A stretch of 64,000 bases of DNA from Casuarius casuarius (Eukaryota > Chordata > Aves > Casuariiformes > Casuariidae). The notes beneath the pieces were generated by a model that did no database searches, had not been told where the DNA came from, and saw nothing but the letters and a program-made list of their open reading frames with translations. A program made the translations under genes and the position numbers. The stretch is taken from NCBI GenBank assembly GCA_003342895.1, contig PTFA01000531.1:20860-84859 (forward strand), in the 5' to 3' direction. This document shows, piece by piece, positions 32,401 to 45,325 of the stretch (the first letter of the stretch is position 1; the number at the start of each line of letters is the position of its first letter).

Positions 32401-33320
32401 CAAAGAAACTCTGTGTAAACAGATCCAGCCAGCTCCCCACGACAGTGTGAGACCCACGCTGGTTCATGGCTGGGGTCCAGAGAAATATCCTGTCAGAAAA
32501 ATCTCGTTCGCATGTGTATATTTGCAGTGCCATAAATATCAGCTATTCCAGGGATATCTCTGTCCAAAGACATTTTCCCAGACATGACCAGTGCAACCTG
32601 AAGAGCAAAAGGGTGCTCAGGCCTTTCCCACATCCTCCACTGCAGATCCTGGCAAGGCTGAGCAGGGCCCTGTCGGCATGAGGGCAGGATGTGATGTAGT
32701 AGGAAGCTTTCTGAAGCTTCTCTTAAGTGCAGAGCAAGGATGTTGAAGGTTTATTTCCAGGCTGCTGGTCTATTTGTGTTACAGAAGGTTCTCCAGGACT
32801 GGCAGGTCCCTCTGTCTTACGTATCCTACAGGTAGTTTTGAAGGAAGAGGCTTAAGAATAAGCGGATGCAGATTGCTTGCGGTCAAACTGGTGTGCGGAG
32901 GGCTTGAAGCCTGTGCAGCACAGGGATCCCATCCAGGCCTCTTGGGGAACTCCTAGCCCTGGGAACACCTTCAGGAAGCTGAGGGATGAGGACTGTTTTC
33001 CTGTACCTTGTCCAAGGGCTAGGGAGGGTCTGAATGCAGCTGTTCCCAGCGATATGGTGATAAATTAAAACTGTATAGCAGGCAGAGAGCAGGCTGACTC
33101 CCATACAGGGAGTACGTATGAGTCCCGTACAGGGTTTTCCATCTCTTTCATGCACTACAGAGAGCAAGAGCCTGAGGTCCGTGGGAGGCTGCGACAGCCC
33201 TGCCCTACCAGACCACAAGGCTTGGAGGCAAGCGTGAGTGTTTGTTCAGCGCGTGCAGATCAGCTGGTGTGCAAGAAGCATTCCCAGGAAGTGAGCAACA
33301 GGCTATGGCTTTGAAAAGTG
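26451..33320. other. Gene-poor DNA, nothing coding recognised
   Basis: No coding exon is recognised across about 6.9 kb. Small simple repeats are present: a short hexamer repeat (CAGTGA) at about 26521-26546, a short (CA) run at about 27336-27346 and a pyrimidine tract at 32190-32214. GC-richer patches near 27230-27600 and 28050-28320 hold overlapping frames without domains. Confidence 0.45.
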
Positions 33321-33333
33321 TTTTTTTTTTTTT
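33321..33333. repeat. T13 homopolymer
   Basis: An uninterrupted run of 13 T. No poly(A)-tailed insertion is recognised beside it. Confidence 0.8.
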
Positions 33334-34219
33334 CAATAGGCTTTTTCATTAAACCTGATGAATGCAATCATCAATGCCCTTGTTTGCCTGATGAATGTTT
33401 AATCCTGCTCTGAACACTGCTGAGATCATAGCCGGGGTGGTATCTGGTGGCAGCAGCTGAATTCTGGGCTGTGCAAAGCTGTTCCTATCTCCAGGTGTGG
33501 AGGAGGCCGAGCTGCCGGCTGCTCCTGGTCCAGCAGCAGGGCAGGAGGACGGGATGCTCTGGGCTGTGGCAGTGGCCCCGGGCTGCTCAGACACCTGCAG
33601 CATTTTTGGGCTCTCTGTCAGGATGGCTAGCCAGTTTTTGTAGGTATCAGCTGACCTGTTTCAGCTTTGGACTGGTGAAGTCTGGTCCACATATCTACGA
33701 GCCTGCTCTGAGGCTGTTTTGGTGTTTGGGGCCCACTTTGCTCCATGGAAAGCCTCTCTGCCTAAGCCCTGGCACTCCCACAGTGCTTCCTTGCAAAGCT
33801 GGTGGGAGGCTCTGCGGCTCGGCAGCAGGTGCAAGTGAGAGGATTAACAAAACGCTCCCCAGCAGCGCGACTGTGAAGGTGCTGGCAAGGAGCACAGGGC
33901 GGAGGTGCAGGCATTGCGCAGGCGGGCTGTGGGTGCCAGCAGACATCCCCCCAGGGCCTGCGCTGGGGACCGTCCTGTTGTCACCTTCATCAAGAAGAGG
34001 ATCCTTCTGCCCTGACTCATGGTATGTTAAAGTCATCCATGGCATCCATGCCATGTGGGACTTCTTGCAGTCCCAGGCTTGATCCTGGCTGATACTAGGC
34101 TCCTCCTTGTCTTCTGTGTGTAGGAGGACCTAGAGCATCTACCAGCAGGAGCAAAGCCAACTACTGATCTTCTTCATTGAGATCTTGATGGCTGAAAAGC
34201 TCCATGGGAGAGAAACAGA
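33334..34219. other. Gene-poor DNA, nothing recognised
   Basis: Unique-looking sequence of ordinary composition between the T run and the CR1 fragment, with no recognisable exon. Confidence 0.45.
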
Positions 34220-34495
34220 AATGACAGAGGCTTGGAGGATAAGTCCTATGACAAAAGACTGAAGGGATTTTGAAGGGGCAGAGATGATAACCTTCAGATA
34301 TTTCCAGTTTTGCTGCAAGGAGCTTCCTACTCCTGAGAACAGAAGAATTAACAAGGGCTTAAACTGCAAAAACTAAGATTAGTTCAAGCTTATTCATCAT
34401 AAAGAGAATCACATACTGAAAAAAATTGCTTAAGGAGGTTTAGGTTGGACAAACCTCTCAGTAAATGGTTTAGGTAGCAGTGATCTTCCCATGGG
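34220..34495 (+). mobile_element. CR1-type LINE 3' fragment, decayed
   Basis: The segment follows the order of words in the 3' untranslated region of CR1 elements. An aaaagactgaagg-like start is followed by gatgataaccttcaaatat-like, gggcttaaactgca-like, ggaggtttaggttgga and gtttaggtagcagtgat-like stretches. It lacks the final CR1 terminus and carries many substitutions and internal gaps. The element is in plus orientation and inactive. Confidence 0.65.
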
Positions 34496-37400
34496 GCACA
34501 GTTTGGGCCGGAAACATTCTTAAGGAAACCCACTTTGTAGCACTTGGTACTTGGAGTGGACCCACCAGGCTGTGGTCAGTGCGTATAGCTGGCCAGGAAG
34601 GAGGACGATCTCTCCTCAGAGCAAAGCAGGCAGTGTACTGGGTCTGGGAAATAACACTGCACTTACCAGAAGTCAGCATGGGATCAGAGAACCTGCAGAA
34701 GGCATTGCCAGCAGCACATGCCTGACCACCCCTACAGTGCTTTCACCTCTTCAGCGTATATCGTTCATACATGCCATGAGTTTCTGCCAACCATCAACAC
34801 TGGAAAGGCCGCAGCAGCTCAGAGCTAAAGATCTAGCATCCAACAACAGTCACCTATGAAAAATGTATAAGCATGTGGTGAAACTTCCACAGAATGTTCC
34901 CCCTGCAAACTGCAAGCTGAGACTTGTCACAGGCACTCGGTTACAGCCACGCTTAGAAAAGAAAGCAGCCGCTTGCTGTGCTAAGGATGAGCTCTCACCG
35001 GGTAGACCAGTCAGATCCTGTCCTGCCTGATTTGGGAGGTATGAGAGCTGACTTGGTGATGAAAGAAATTCCCAAATATTTCTTTCTCTTACACAGCCTG
35101 GAATGAGGCCAAACACGTAGGATTGGAAACTCTCTCCAGACAATTAATTATTGCAGACAGACAATTTGTTAGGCAGGAGAGGCTTTTAATTTGTAAGAGC
35201 TCATCTATTCTTATTGTATCTTTTAAATTGAAGGAAATAGGGTTGATCAAAATAGACTTGGAATAGAAGATTTTAATTTACGGGCTACGTTTGATGCACT
35301 GACAAAAATAGGAAACAGCCTTCTGAGAAGAGCAGGCTCTCCCCAAAACCCAACTGTAGTCTGCAGAGAGTGCTCGAGAACAATTCAATTAGTTACAAAT
35401 ATGCTCGAAAATCTTTTAGCAAAATTCAACTGGACTTGGTCGGAAAAGGCAGGACTGTCTCTGTTGCTAATTGCTGCCTGGGTGCTGATTCCCTGCCTGC
35501 AGGACTCTTGCTGTTGCAGCATGGGATGCCCAGCGCAGAGGCAAAGCAGCCAAGGTTTGGGACAGGGCAGGTAGCGGTGAGCTAAGGCGGCTCCCAACGG
35601 TGCTGACCCCACTCCTATTTCTTTGCTGTCCATGTCTCTGCTGAATATAGCCTTTGACTTTGTCTATATTTCTGGGGTAAGACCTTTCTTTTTATTCTGT
35701 GTTTGTACAACACCCCACAGAGGGTCCTGCTCCAGGGATGGGAGCTCTGGCAATGCAGATAACGCTCCCCAATTCAGGACACTCCAGTTGGTTGGTGTGG
35801 GGGAAGCCCAAGTCGCTTCTGTGGTGTTGCAGGACGCAATGTCATCAAAGCCCTTTTTTCACGCGTTTGAAACCAGCCCTTCTCTTGTAAGGAGTAATGA
35901 ACCTGCAGGCATAAATCTGGACCTAGGCAAAATATTCTGCCTCCTCAGAAGCCCTGCCTGAAGCTGAGGAAGTCAAGTCAGTCTTTTAGCAAGAGAAAAG
36001 TTACTAAACGTGTGTGCCTTGTGCGTCCATAGTCCCACTGGAGAAATTGTGTTTCTGTGACCCAGGAACATATGGAAAATCCCATCAAATTTGGGTTATG
36101 CAAAGGACGGGAGAAAGGACAGTGCAATTGCAGTGGTGGTGTGGCAAGGCTGGCGTGCACACTGGTGCAGGGTCCTGGCCAGGCTGCCCTGCTGTGTCAC
36201 TGCAGCCTGGCGTAGCGTCTTCTTTGACCTTGTCCTCTACCTAGACCCCATGGCTGGCCCCCAGTGTGTGAGCTGCTCAGTGATGGGAGAATAAGAGAGC
36301 CCAGGAAAGACACTCAGACACATCTCTCATGTTTTTCTCGGTGCTGAGTTGAGCTCAGAGATTTGAGGACTCTGCCATTTGTGGTGGAGAGTGAGCAGTG
36401 CCAGCAGAGAGCAGGCTGCGGGGTGGGCGTCAGCACCAGAGGCCAGTCCTGTGCCCATCTGAAAGTGTGTGTCCTGGAAGCAGCTGGACTTGAACAGCAG
36501 ACGGAGCTGATTCCTGTGTATTGCCTTTGCGAATGCCCAGGCTCAAGGTCACCGCTGCACTGCTCGTGTCCTGTTTTTGCGATGTAACATGTGGAAGGGG
36601 CAGTGGCTTCCTGCAGCATCTCCCCCTGCGACGCTTGCCCCAGGCTGCTGCACAGCTCTGCTCGAGATGGAGACAGCACACGCGCCCTGCTGCTCTGCCC
36701 AGGGGGGCCTGTCTCAGGGCTCGCCGTGCCCCGCGTTAACTTGGGAGGGTGCATGGGGCATGCCTGGCCCTGCTGTCATGGTTGGCCACGTAGCTGGTGA
36801 CAGGAGCCAGAGCTCACGTAGTAGAGGGAATTGCACAGGGAACATTTCCAATTTAGCATCTTTTCATCAGAAAAACACGGGTTCTTCAAAGCCGACAGCC
36901 TGTGTAGAAAAGGATGAGTTTTGACCAGTTCTCCTTATTACACTTGTTCTTTTGAAGTATCTATATTTAGAAATCTTTGTGAAGTCTTACTCTGGCACTT
37001 TTCAAAGTAGAATGGTTCATTTTTTTGCTTTGAAACAACTTATTTAGAAATTCGTGCTCATCTGCAGCATAACAAGTAGGTTGGGCTATAGAAAAGGCTA
37101 GAAATGGCAGTGAAATGACCCCTTCTGTCGTTTAGAATACCTAATTTGCAACATACATTGAGATTCCAACTTTTCCCAACTTTCCCAGTTCAAGATGGAA
37201 ATCACTTTTTTTTAAGGCTGTGCATGGAAGCCATTTCTTGTCTAGTTTAAAAACTACATGAAATATCCACTAACTGGAAATTAAATGCTGCTTTCTTTAC
37301 AAGGCGAAAGACTTTCCCAGAATGATGCATTGCTCCTCAGGGACTGCAGGTCCTTTGCGAATAAGCTTGCTGTGAAGATGGTTATCGGATGTCTTGAGGA

Positions 37401-40400
37401 GAGGAGCCAGCCCTCGGGCAATTCAATTGGAAGCAGAATCAACTTTGTTTACTTCAGTTTAAAAAAATAATAATCTGCAATGAAGTGAAAGCAAAATGGA
37501 AAATGGATAGAAATTGAATTAGAGCTGTGCTTGTTCCAGTACTCCCCTGCGGCTTTCTATATGCTAAATCCCCAGCCAGGCCCAGCCTGCTTTCCTGCCA
37601 CATCTGAGGCTGGCCTCACAAGGCAGAGATAGGTGTTATGGGGGGAGATTAGTGCTACGGGGGTGTAGGTTTCTTGCAGGGAGGGTGAGAAATTCAAAAG
37701 TAATTTGTTCCAAATAAACAAAACAGCACCACTGCTGGAATATACAGCAACTGCCTGTTAGCAATGGGAGCTGCGTGCACTGGCTCTGCGTTGTGGCATT
37801 AGAACAGCATAGCTGATTAGGCACATTGCAGTCTCAGCTTTCGGCTTAGCGGAGCTGGGGATTTTCCTAGAAATGTCTAGAAATCAGATGGCAAATCAAG
37901 TGCTTCAGTTATGGAAAGGTGAATTAGCACTCACACATACTCCAAAGACATGAAGGGAAAGGGATATTTCTTAATTATTTTTGGCTGAGACCAAAACTGC
38001 TCCCAAGTCGTGAAGCTAGGACGTTCCCACAGCGGCACTCGAAGGCTCTTGCTTCAGGTGGGGCAGAGGTGGCAGTGCCCCTGTGCAGCAGGGGCAGGCA
38101 CAGGGGTCGGACAGCCCCAGCCCCACTGGCACTGCTGGAGCTGGGCATCCTCCCATCACAGGCAGAGGAACTGCCACAGGATTTTTTCACCTTCTACCCT
38201 TTTCACCATCCCAGGCAGGCAAAGAGGACTGGTGCATCCCTTCAGTGGAGCTGGGGTGTGAGAGACTCTTCCTTGACTCTGCCCCACCATCATCCCATTC
38301 AGCAGAGTACCGAGGTCTTAGCCACATGGTCCCAGGACAGACAAGTGGGCTGAGAGCAAGCCATGACCCAGGCATGGCAATGGGAGCTGTGCTGACCAAA
38401 CACAGGTTGAAGGGATGATGGCTGGATTTGCACTTTGCCATGCTGAACGTCCTTTTTCCACTATGCAGATCCTTGTCACCTATTTTTTCTTGTATGAGAT
38501 CCAGATCTCCATTTGCTTGGGACACTTAGGCCAGCAAACAGGGTGAGCACAGTCCTATTTTTGTGCCGAGATCATGAAAATCTTTGCAAGCCAGGTCTTA
38601 GACCCTGCCGTAGCCTCCCCAGTGCAGGCCCTGGCCATTGGCAGCGCTCTCTCCCACTCCCTCCAGCTCTGACTCCAGCAAGATGCTGCCTTGCAGCCCT
38701 TGGACTAATCCCCACCTGTCCCAGGTTATCAGAGAGTTACTGGTGCGGTGCTCTAGCAAATGTTTTGCTGCAGCCGAGGTAGATTAGACCTCCTTCATTC
38801 CTCCCATTTACCGAGGCAACTATCTTATCTGAGAACAGTATCAGGCTGTATCTGGCACTCTTGTGGTAATGGAAAATGGGCTGATATGCCCTGGAGCTCC
38901 AAGTGCCCCTTTCCTCGGACTTTGCTCTGAGCCTGGCATGTGACACGGGACATCACAGTGGTCTGTAGTTGATCAAGTGGCATTTTGCCCTCTCTTGAGT
39001 TGAGGTGCTATGTTTTCTGTTCTCCTTTTGCTATGCTTTGTGAGCACTTTGATGGGCAGATTTGCAGTTTTAAGGGTCAGTTTTTTAGCACAGGGGAGTA
39101 GGAACCAGCCATCCCCCATGACTTGAGCTTGCTGTCCTCTGACTCTCAATCCCAGTGGGGATGTGACATTTTCCACTTCCATCTCCTCCTTCCTGTTACC
39201 CTTGTGCCCTTTGCACACCAGTGGGACATTAGAAAGAGCTGGATCACACTTGGACTGACTTTAATCTGTGCCCCACTGTCTCTGCACAGAAGCTCCATTT
39301 CTTCTTTCCTTCTTTTCCTCAGATGTATATGGCTAAAACTTCTCTTGTAATTTGTTTTACCATTTATCCGCCAATTCAGCCTGACCTTTGCCAGTTCTCA
39401 CTTTATGTCTTGGGTGTCTCAAAATATAGGTGTAGACTGTCTTTTCTTTGCAGCACAGTCCTTTTTTCCCCATTTCTTATCAGCTCTCTCTGTCCTTTTA
39501 TGTAGTTATTTCCTTGGCCAGCACAAGAGCTCTTTCTGGGCTTGAAAGACATGTTCCATAGATCAAAGGTGCAAAACCACTACAAGCAACTCCAAGCTGT
39601 CTCTGTGTGCAAGTGCCCAGACCTGCAGCCCCCCTGTTTCCATACTCGGGGACTCACCATGGCGGAGTCCATCTGAAGGGCAGCCCTGGACATGGCGCTG
39701 GGCCAGGGCTGAGCAGTCACACAGGGGTGGAAGAAGGACCACAGCGAAGGAACTCCCTCACTCCAGGGGCAGGAAGAGAGATGATCGCAGTGGTCTATTT
39801 TTATCTAGTTGTCCTCTATTTCTGGAGAGTGTCTGTGTACCAAGTGATGTTCAGAGCCACGGCTTGGATGTTCTTCTGTTTTTGTCCACACACAAGCTTT
39901 GCTCTACCTTTGCATTGAGGGAGGGAGCAGGAAGAAAGATCACCTGCCCTTCCTCGTGCTGCTTTTTTTTTTTAAGGCTGGGAAATCTAATATAAAAATC
40001 AACCATGGCCATCTCACAGGGCAGAATGAGAGCATGAGAGCTGTGCTGGATTTGGGGCATGTGAGTCCCAGAAGATTCATTAGGGGAGGAGTGATAATGC
40101 AAGGCTGAAGGCAGCTGGACAGCACTGTTTTCTTTGGACACATGCTAGTGACAAAAAAAAGAAAAGCCCAAAGCTTTTGCCCAGACACCCCCAGAGTTTC
40201 AGGAAGGCCAGCTCTGGGATTTGGAGCTGTGTCCTAACCGGTTCATTAGCGAACCACCTGGGATCTTTTCTCTTCATAGCCAGAGGACAGTTTTCAATTA
40301 ATGCCACTGAGACCATGCTGTGGTCTTCTTTAAAAGCCCACATGTGGTTTGATGTGTTGGTGGCTTGGAGCAGGGGCAATGCTTCTTCAGAAGAGCTACC

Positions 40401-43400
40401 CTCCGGGGCCTGAGATCAAAGTGGCTCCCTTGGTGCTGGGGAGTCTCAGGAGAGCCCTCTGCCATGTGGCCATGGCCGGAGAGGAGAGGCTGGCTGGGCC
40501 AGGAGGGATGGCAGGGACTCCTTGACAGTGACTTCAGCCCATCAGCAGCTGTGGCGCAGAGCCATGGCTCCAGTGTGGCTCCAGAGTGGGAGGAAAATAG
40601 AGCCAGATGGTTCCTCAGTGTGTATATTTAAAATGAAACCACTGGTGGGTTATTTTGATAATCAAAATAGTTGAATTAAAAAATCCTTAAAACTAAAGGA
40701 AATCATAATAATAAAAGTTTCATGCTGGAAAAGGCAAATGTTTCCTTTAGAAAAATGCTGAAACTGGCTCGCATGGATTGCTCCGAACTGCTCCTATGCA
40801 GTCACTGCTCCAAAAGAAGTTGCTGCAGAAGGGAAAGGAGCTGATGGCTCCCCCTGCTTGTGGGGTACGTGAGAGCGAGGAGCTGCAGTGGCATGATGCA
40901 ATATCTAGCCTTTGCTCTCAGGCAGCTGGGTCCTGGAAGAGATTTCTTAGGGGGGGGTTCGGGTTGCCATCCCCTGGGGAGCTGAAGATGAGGCCGCAGA
41001 GGGCTTGCTGAGATGGGGCACTCCCAGCCCTTGACCCCTGGGAAGGAGCAGGGCTGTGGTGCTCCTCCGGCTGCACTGTCTGTGCCACAGGATGGCCAGA
41101 GCCCTTTGCCATCAGCCAGGCCATTGCAAAATCTGTTTGCACCCGTGTCCCTCTTGGGTTGGTGCCGCTGCTGGCACGTGACTTGCTCAGCTAGCTCTGG
41201 TCATGAAGCGTGAGCTCCTTTCCCACAGCTGCTTCTTGTGCCTGTGCTGGAGGCTAAATCCATCCTCATGCCAATAGAGGGATCTGCAATGGATAAACTG
41301 GATCCCAGGCACCATGCAGAAAAAAACTTTGGCAAGAAAGCAAACAGCTACTCCTTTCCTCCCATACCCCGTGCCTGGGGCTCTTCTACAATTTTGGGCG
41401 CGGTCTTGGGCAGAGAGAAATTCCATTCTGGCCTGTGTTGTCTGGAGCAAACTTCTAATTCTGATATTTGTGTCATGTGTCTGCAGATCACTTCATCAGG
41501 CAGCTCTTGCCTTTCATAGCCCAGCTTTAAAAATAACCTCCACGTTGCCGAATGGGACCACTGCTGTCAAGCTGCATCCCAGGAAACCAGTGGCTGCTGC
41601 CGTCATGGTGTGCTGGAGCAGCTGATTCTCAGCGTGGCCCCCTGACACCCTCCTGTTCCTCCAGCTCTGTAGAGAGAAGCGACATCCTTTGGCCTCTTAA
41701 TGTTTGCTGCCTTCACATAAACTTCTCTTCCAGGCCCTCCTTGTGGGAGTCGCCAGCTTTGATTCTCATCCCATTGCTGGGGCTGTTCTGACTCAGCGCA
41801 AGGATCTTGGAGAAGGAATTGCTGGAGCACCGTGGGGTAGGAGATGTGTTCCATCTGCCTCGAATCAGGCAAAACATTCACAGAGGCCAAAGGCTGCTCC
41901 AGCAAACAGGAGTCTTTCACTTTGCTGCCAACACAACTGTTTTTTCAAGGCATAACTGTTGCCAGAAATCCGTGGAGTCGAGACCTGGTATTTCTCCACT
42001 TCTAAATAGCACAAACCCCACTTTGCCTTGTGCCAAGGAGAAAAGCTCTTGGCTCAGAGAATAAAATAAGGCAGAAAGAGAGAAGTCTATGGTTTCCTCT
42101 CCTATTTGGTAATGATAAACTGGAGGAGGAATTACCTTGCAGGGATTGGGAGGTGGGGGCATGGCCTGGATGTGCTCTGGTCTGTATATGGGAACCTAAT
42201 CCATGCTTGCAAGATGTTTCCAACCTGACTGTCCTTCTGAAAGAGTTGGACTCCTTCCCCTGGTGCCTGAGGCACTATGAACAGCATGAAGGGCTCACTG
42301 CAACACCGCCTTAGCAACTCAACACGACACTCATGCATAAAATCCCCAGGTAATTTACCCTGAGTGGGATCCTGTGATTTGCTGACATTCCTCATAAACT
42401 GAAATGAACATAAAAGAAATGAATGCAGACTTGCTAATTTGGAAACTCATTTTAAATAACTTTTCACTGATGTGGTAACGGTTAGCAGGGAGCCTCACTG
42501 ATAAATAACGGTAGCTGAAATACTGAATTGGCTATAAACTGGCATGAAGAAGAGGAATCCCATGTGTGAGGCTCAGCTCACTGAGTTACTCCACACGACA
42601 CTGTCATCAGCGGCCACAGGTGAAGTCAGAGATTGTTTCAGCTGTATTGGGTCTTAGCAGCAGATGTCCTGACACACGCAGACTACAAGATCATATGCAT
42701 CCTCAAATGCCAGGTCTGCTTTACATCGCTTGCTGCTTCTGGGAGCTGTAGGGCTTAACACCAGCAGATTATCCGCCTCCCTTCTCTGCCAAGCACTCCT
42801 CCATTCTAGCTGCTTGCTCTAATTGCTTATATAGTGGGAAGAGCCCAAAGGGATCATTACTTTTCTGCACAGAATGCTTTTCTTACGTTTCACATCATCT
42901 CCTGAAGGCATCCCTGAGACCAAGCACTGTTCCCTTGCAGGGCATGGTGGTTTGCACGACTCACAGGGCTGCAGCGGTAGCAGGGAGAGAGCTGCTGTGC
43001 CCAAGGGCAATGCCAGACAGGACATGGTGGTTGATACCTCTGTGGTGGTACCTCTGTGGCGGGACTGCCGGCTATTGCTACCGCAGGGGACATGAAATGA
43101 GCCGACTCTGAGCAAACACTGAAGGAGGCAGAGGGCTGGGTGCTGTGCTATAAGCAGCCAAAGGAGACTTGCATCTCTTCAGAGGCCATCAGACAAGATA
43201 AACATCATTAGGATAAGAAAACACATAGCAGACCTCAGAAAATCTGCCCATATATGTAATTTCTGATGCCCAGATCTTTCTGGGGACATTCTCTCTTACA
43301 GGAGGAGTTGGTTCGCAATCCTGTTCCGTGGTGGGTGTCTGCTGTTCTCAGCCAGACATGAGAGGGAGGGAGGCAACTGGGAGGCTGAGGGATGTGTAAA

Positions 43401-45239
43401 TGCTGATGGTGAGAGCAAAGCGTGAACTCAGGCTTTCTCTGCTGAGCATGACTGTTTTTGGAAGCCGGGAGTCTGAGCTGTAATGAGGATGAAATTAGGT
43501 TTCTTTTCACGATGTTTGGTCTTTCAAAAGAGCTGCTGCTGCTGCTCAGGTAGGTATGGTTGCAGCAGTGTGCTCACAGAGCACAGAGCTTGCTTGTCGG
43601 GTGGGGAAACTGTGCTGTCAACACCGCGAGTTTTATTGTCATGGTAGCTAGGACATGACTCACCAACAACTTGCAAAGTCGTCTGCTCGGTGAGGACCTC
43701 ACCTGGGTCCCAAATGCAGCATCCACCAGCGCTGTCCTGCAAAGCTATTGCAGTAGCAGACTGCAATTCTTCATCACTAAAAACTTCGACAAAAAATGTC
43801 TTTGTCTTTCAAAACCTTGTCCCCACAGCAATCAGGCACTGTGTGTGCTGGGGATAACCCATGGCTCAGAGGACTGTTCAGCTTTCCGGGTAGGAATCTG
43901 GCCACTGAGAAATCTGACTCAGCTCTATAAGCTAAGGATCTCTCTTGAATTTCTTCCATCTGCAGGATGTCAGGCAGCCCCATCCACTGAGATGGTAAAA
44001 GCCTGGTTTTGTTTATCTGAAAAGGAAATTGTACAGATTGTGAACAGTGGCAGTGAGACCACGAAAGCTAGGCAGCTCATCTGGCACAGAGATATGACAG
44101 ATCTTGCTTGACTATATATGTGCTTGAGAATGATGTATGGGAATTGAGGATTTCCTTTGATTAAGGATATTCTGAATTTGCCAAGTGCTTTGACTTATTG
44201 TGGCATCCTAATTGTGTGGTTTTGGCCCTGCTAGACTCACCCTGACTAGTTGTGAGAAACCCATAGCTAGGCTCCCCCCACATGTATTTTCTCCACATCG
44301 AGTTATTTCTAAGAGCTTGTTAAAGCATAAAGGTTTCTTCTTTCTTCTCCTTCCCAGAAAATGGGGTGGACCCCAGCAGAGGCTCTGATTTATGAGATAC
44401 TTGCATGACAAACTATATGATAAACATCCTTGAAATATGTTACTCTAGTGACTCCAGGGAGATAAACCCTGCTTCAGGGATGTAGCTTTCGACTAGACAT
44501 CCTTCGAAAGGCATGACATGCTGTCTAAGAAACATCTCATATTAGACAAACTGTTCATGGGCTGACGACGTCTGACAGCAGCCAAAGATGAATGTTTCAT
44601 GCATCAGCAGATGTAAATCTCATCTTAATTCTGCCCATCTTGTGGCCAGCTTGCTCTGTGCTGGCTCGTTGCCTTACCCTCTGGGTACATCCCTTGCCAC
44701 TTGCTGGGGAAGGAGAGTTGCGCTCCCTTGCTCCGCATGTGTGGAGGGCTTCCGGCCTCTCCATGCCCAAGTGAGCTCCCACAGGCTGGAGCAGAGCCAG
44801 ATGGGGAAATGCTGACAGAGAAGGAAGGTGGCCATGTGGCTGGGAGATCCTGTGCCCAGGACAGGGGCATGAATTCCCACATGCTGCTGGGAGCAGAGCC
44901 ACTTGTTTCCCCACAGCCTCCAGCTTTCCGAAGAGCAAACGCAGTGGGAAGCCAACCTCATGAGAGCTGCACCATGGGACAGGAGGCTTTCAGCTCAGAG
45001 AGACACTATGAGGGGATACTGGGTCCTCCTCTGATTGGAAGATCTTTCTATTCCTCCCCCGTGCTGGGTGGGCCCCCCTATCTGGGATTTTGGTATTTGT
45101 TCAGCCAGCTATGAGCAATGCAGCTGTGAATATCACTAACCTGACCTTTCCAGGCACTTTTCTTCGTAGAGCTGGGGCTGGAGCACAGCTCTCCAAGCCA
45201 GGAGGCTGATGTCAGGATTGCTTCATCCAACAGCATTGG
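34496..45239. other. Gene-poor DNA, nothing coding recognised
   Basis: No coding exon or RNA gene is recognised over about 10.7 kb. A+T-rich stretches at about 36940-37270 and 42400-42540 could be old repeats or conserved non-coding DNA. A pyrimidine-rich stretch lies at about 39300-39510. None could be assigned to a family. Confidence 0.45.
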
Positions 45240-45325
45240 GAATAGCTAATAAACACTATTAAGAGCTTATTAATGGCTCTAATTAGACTTCAGCTGATGC
45301 TTTATAAGTGGTTCTCTTGCCCCTT
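45240..45325. promoter_or_regulatory. A+T-rich homeodomain-word cluster
   Basis: Within about 85 bases there are GCTAATAAAC, ATTAAGAGCTTA (45258-45269), TTATTAATGG, CTAATTAG (45280-45287) and an E-box-like CAGCTG (45291-45296). The 12-mer ATTAAGAGCTTA also occurs in the palindromic site at 9385-9396. Composition and motif density suggest a conserved non-coding element. Confidence 0.28.

Noticed and set aside
36940..37270. A+T-rich stretch with TTTGAAAC-like words that might be an old amniote repeat
   Set aside because: I could not match it to a known element in order over a useful length. It is left as unassigned sequence.
9385..45269. Shared 12-mer ATTAAGAGCTTA at 9385-9396 and 45258-45269 as a linked regulatory code
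   Set aside because: In 64 kb many 12-mers recur by chance, so one shared word is not evidence of a link.
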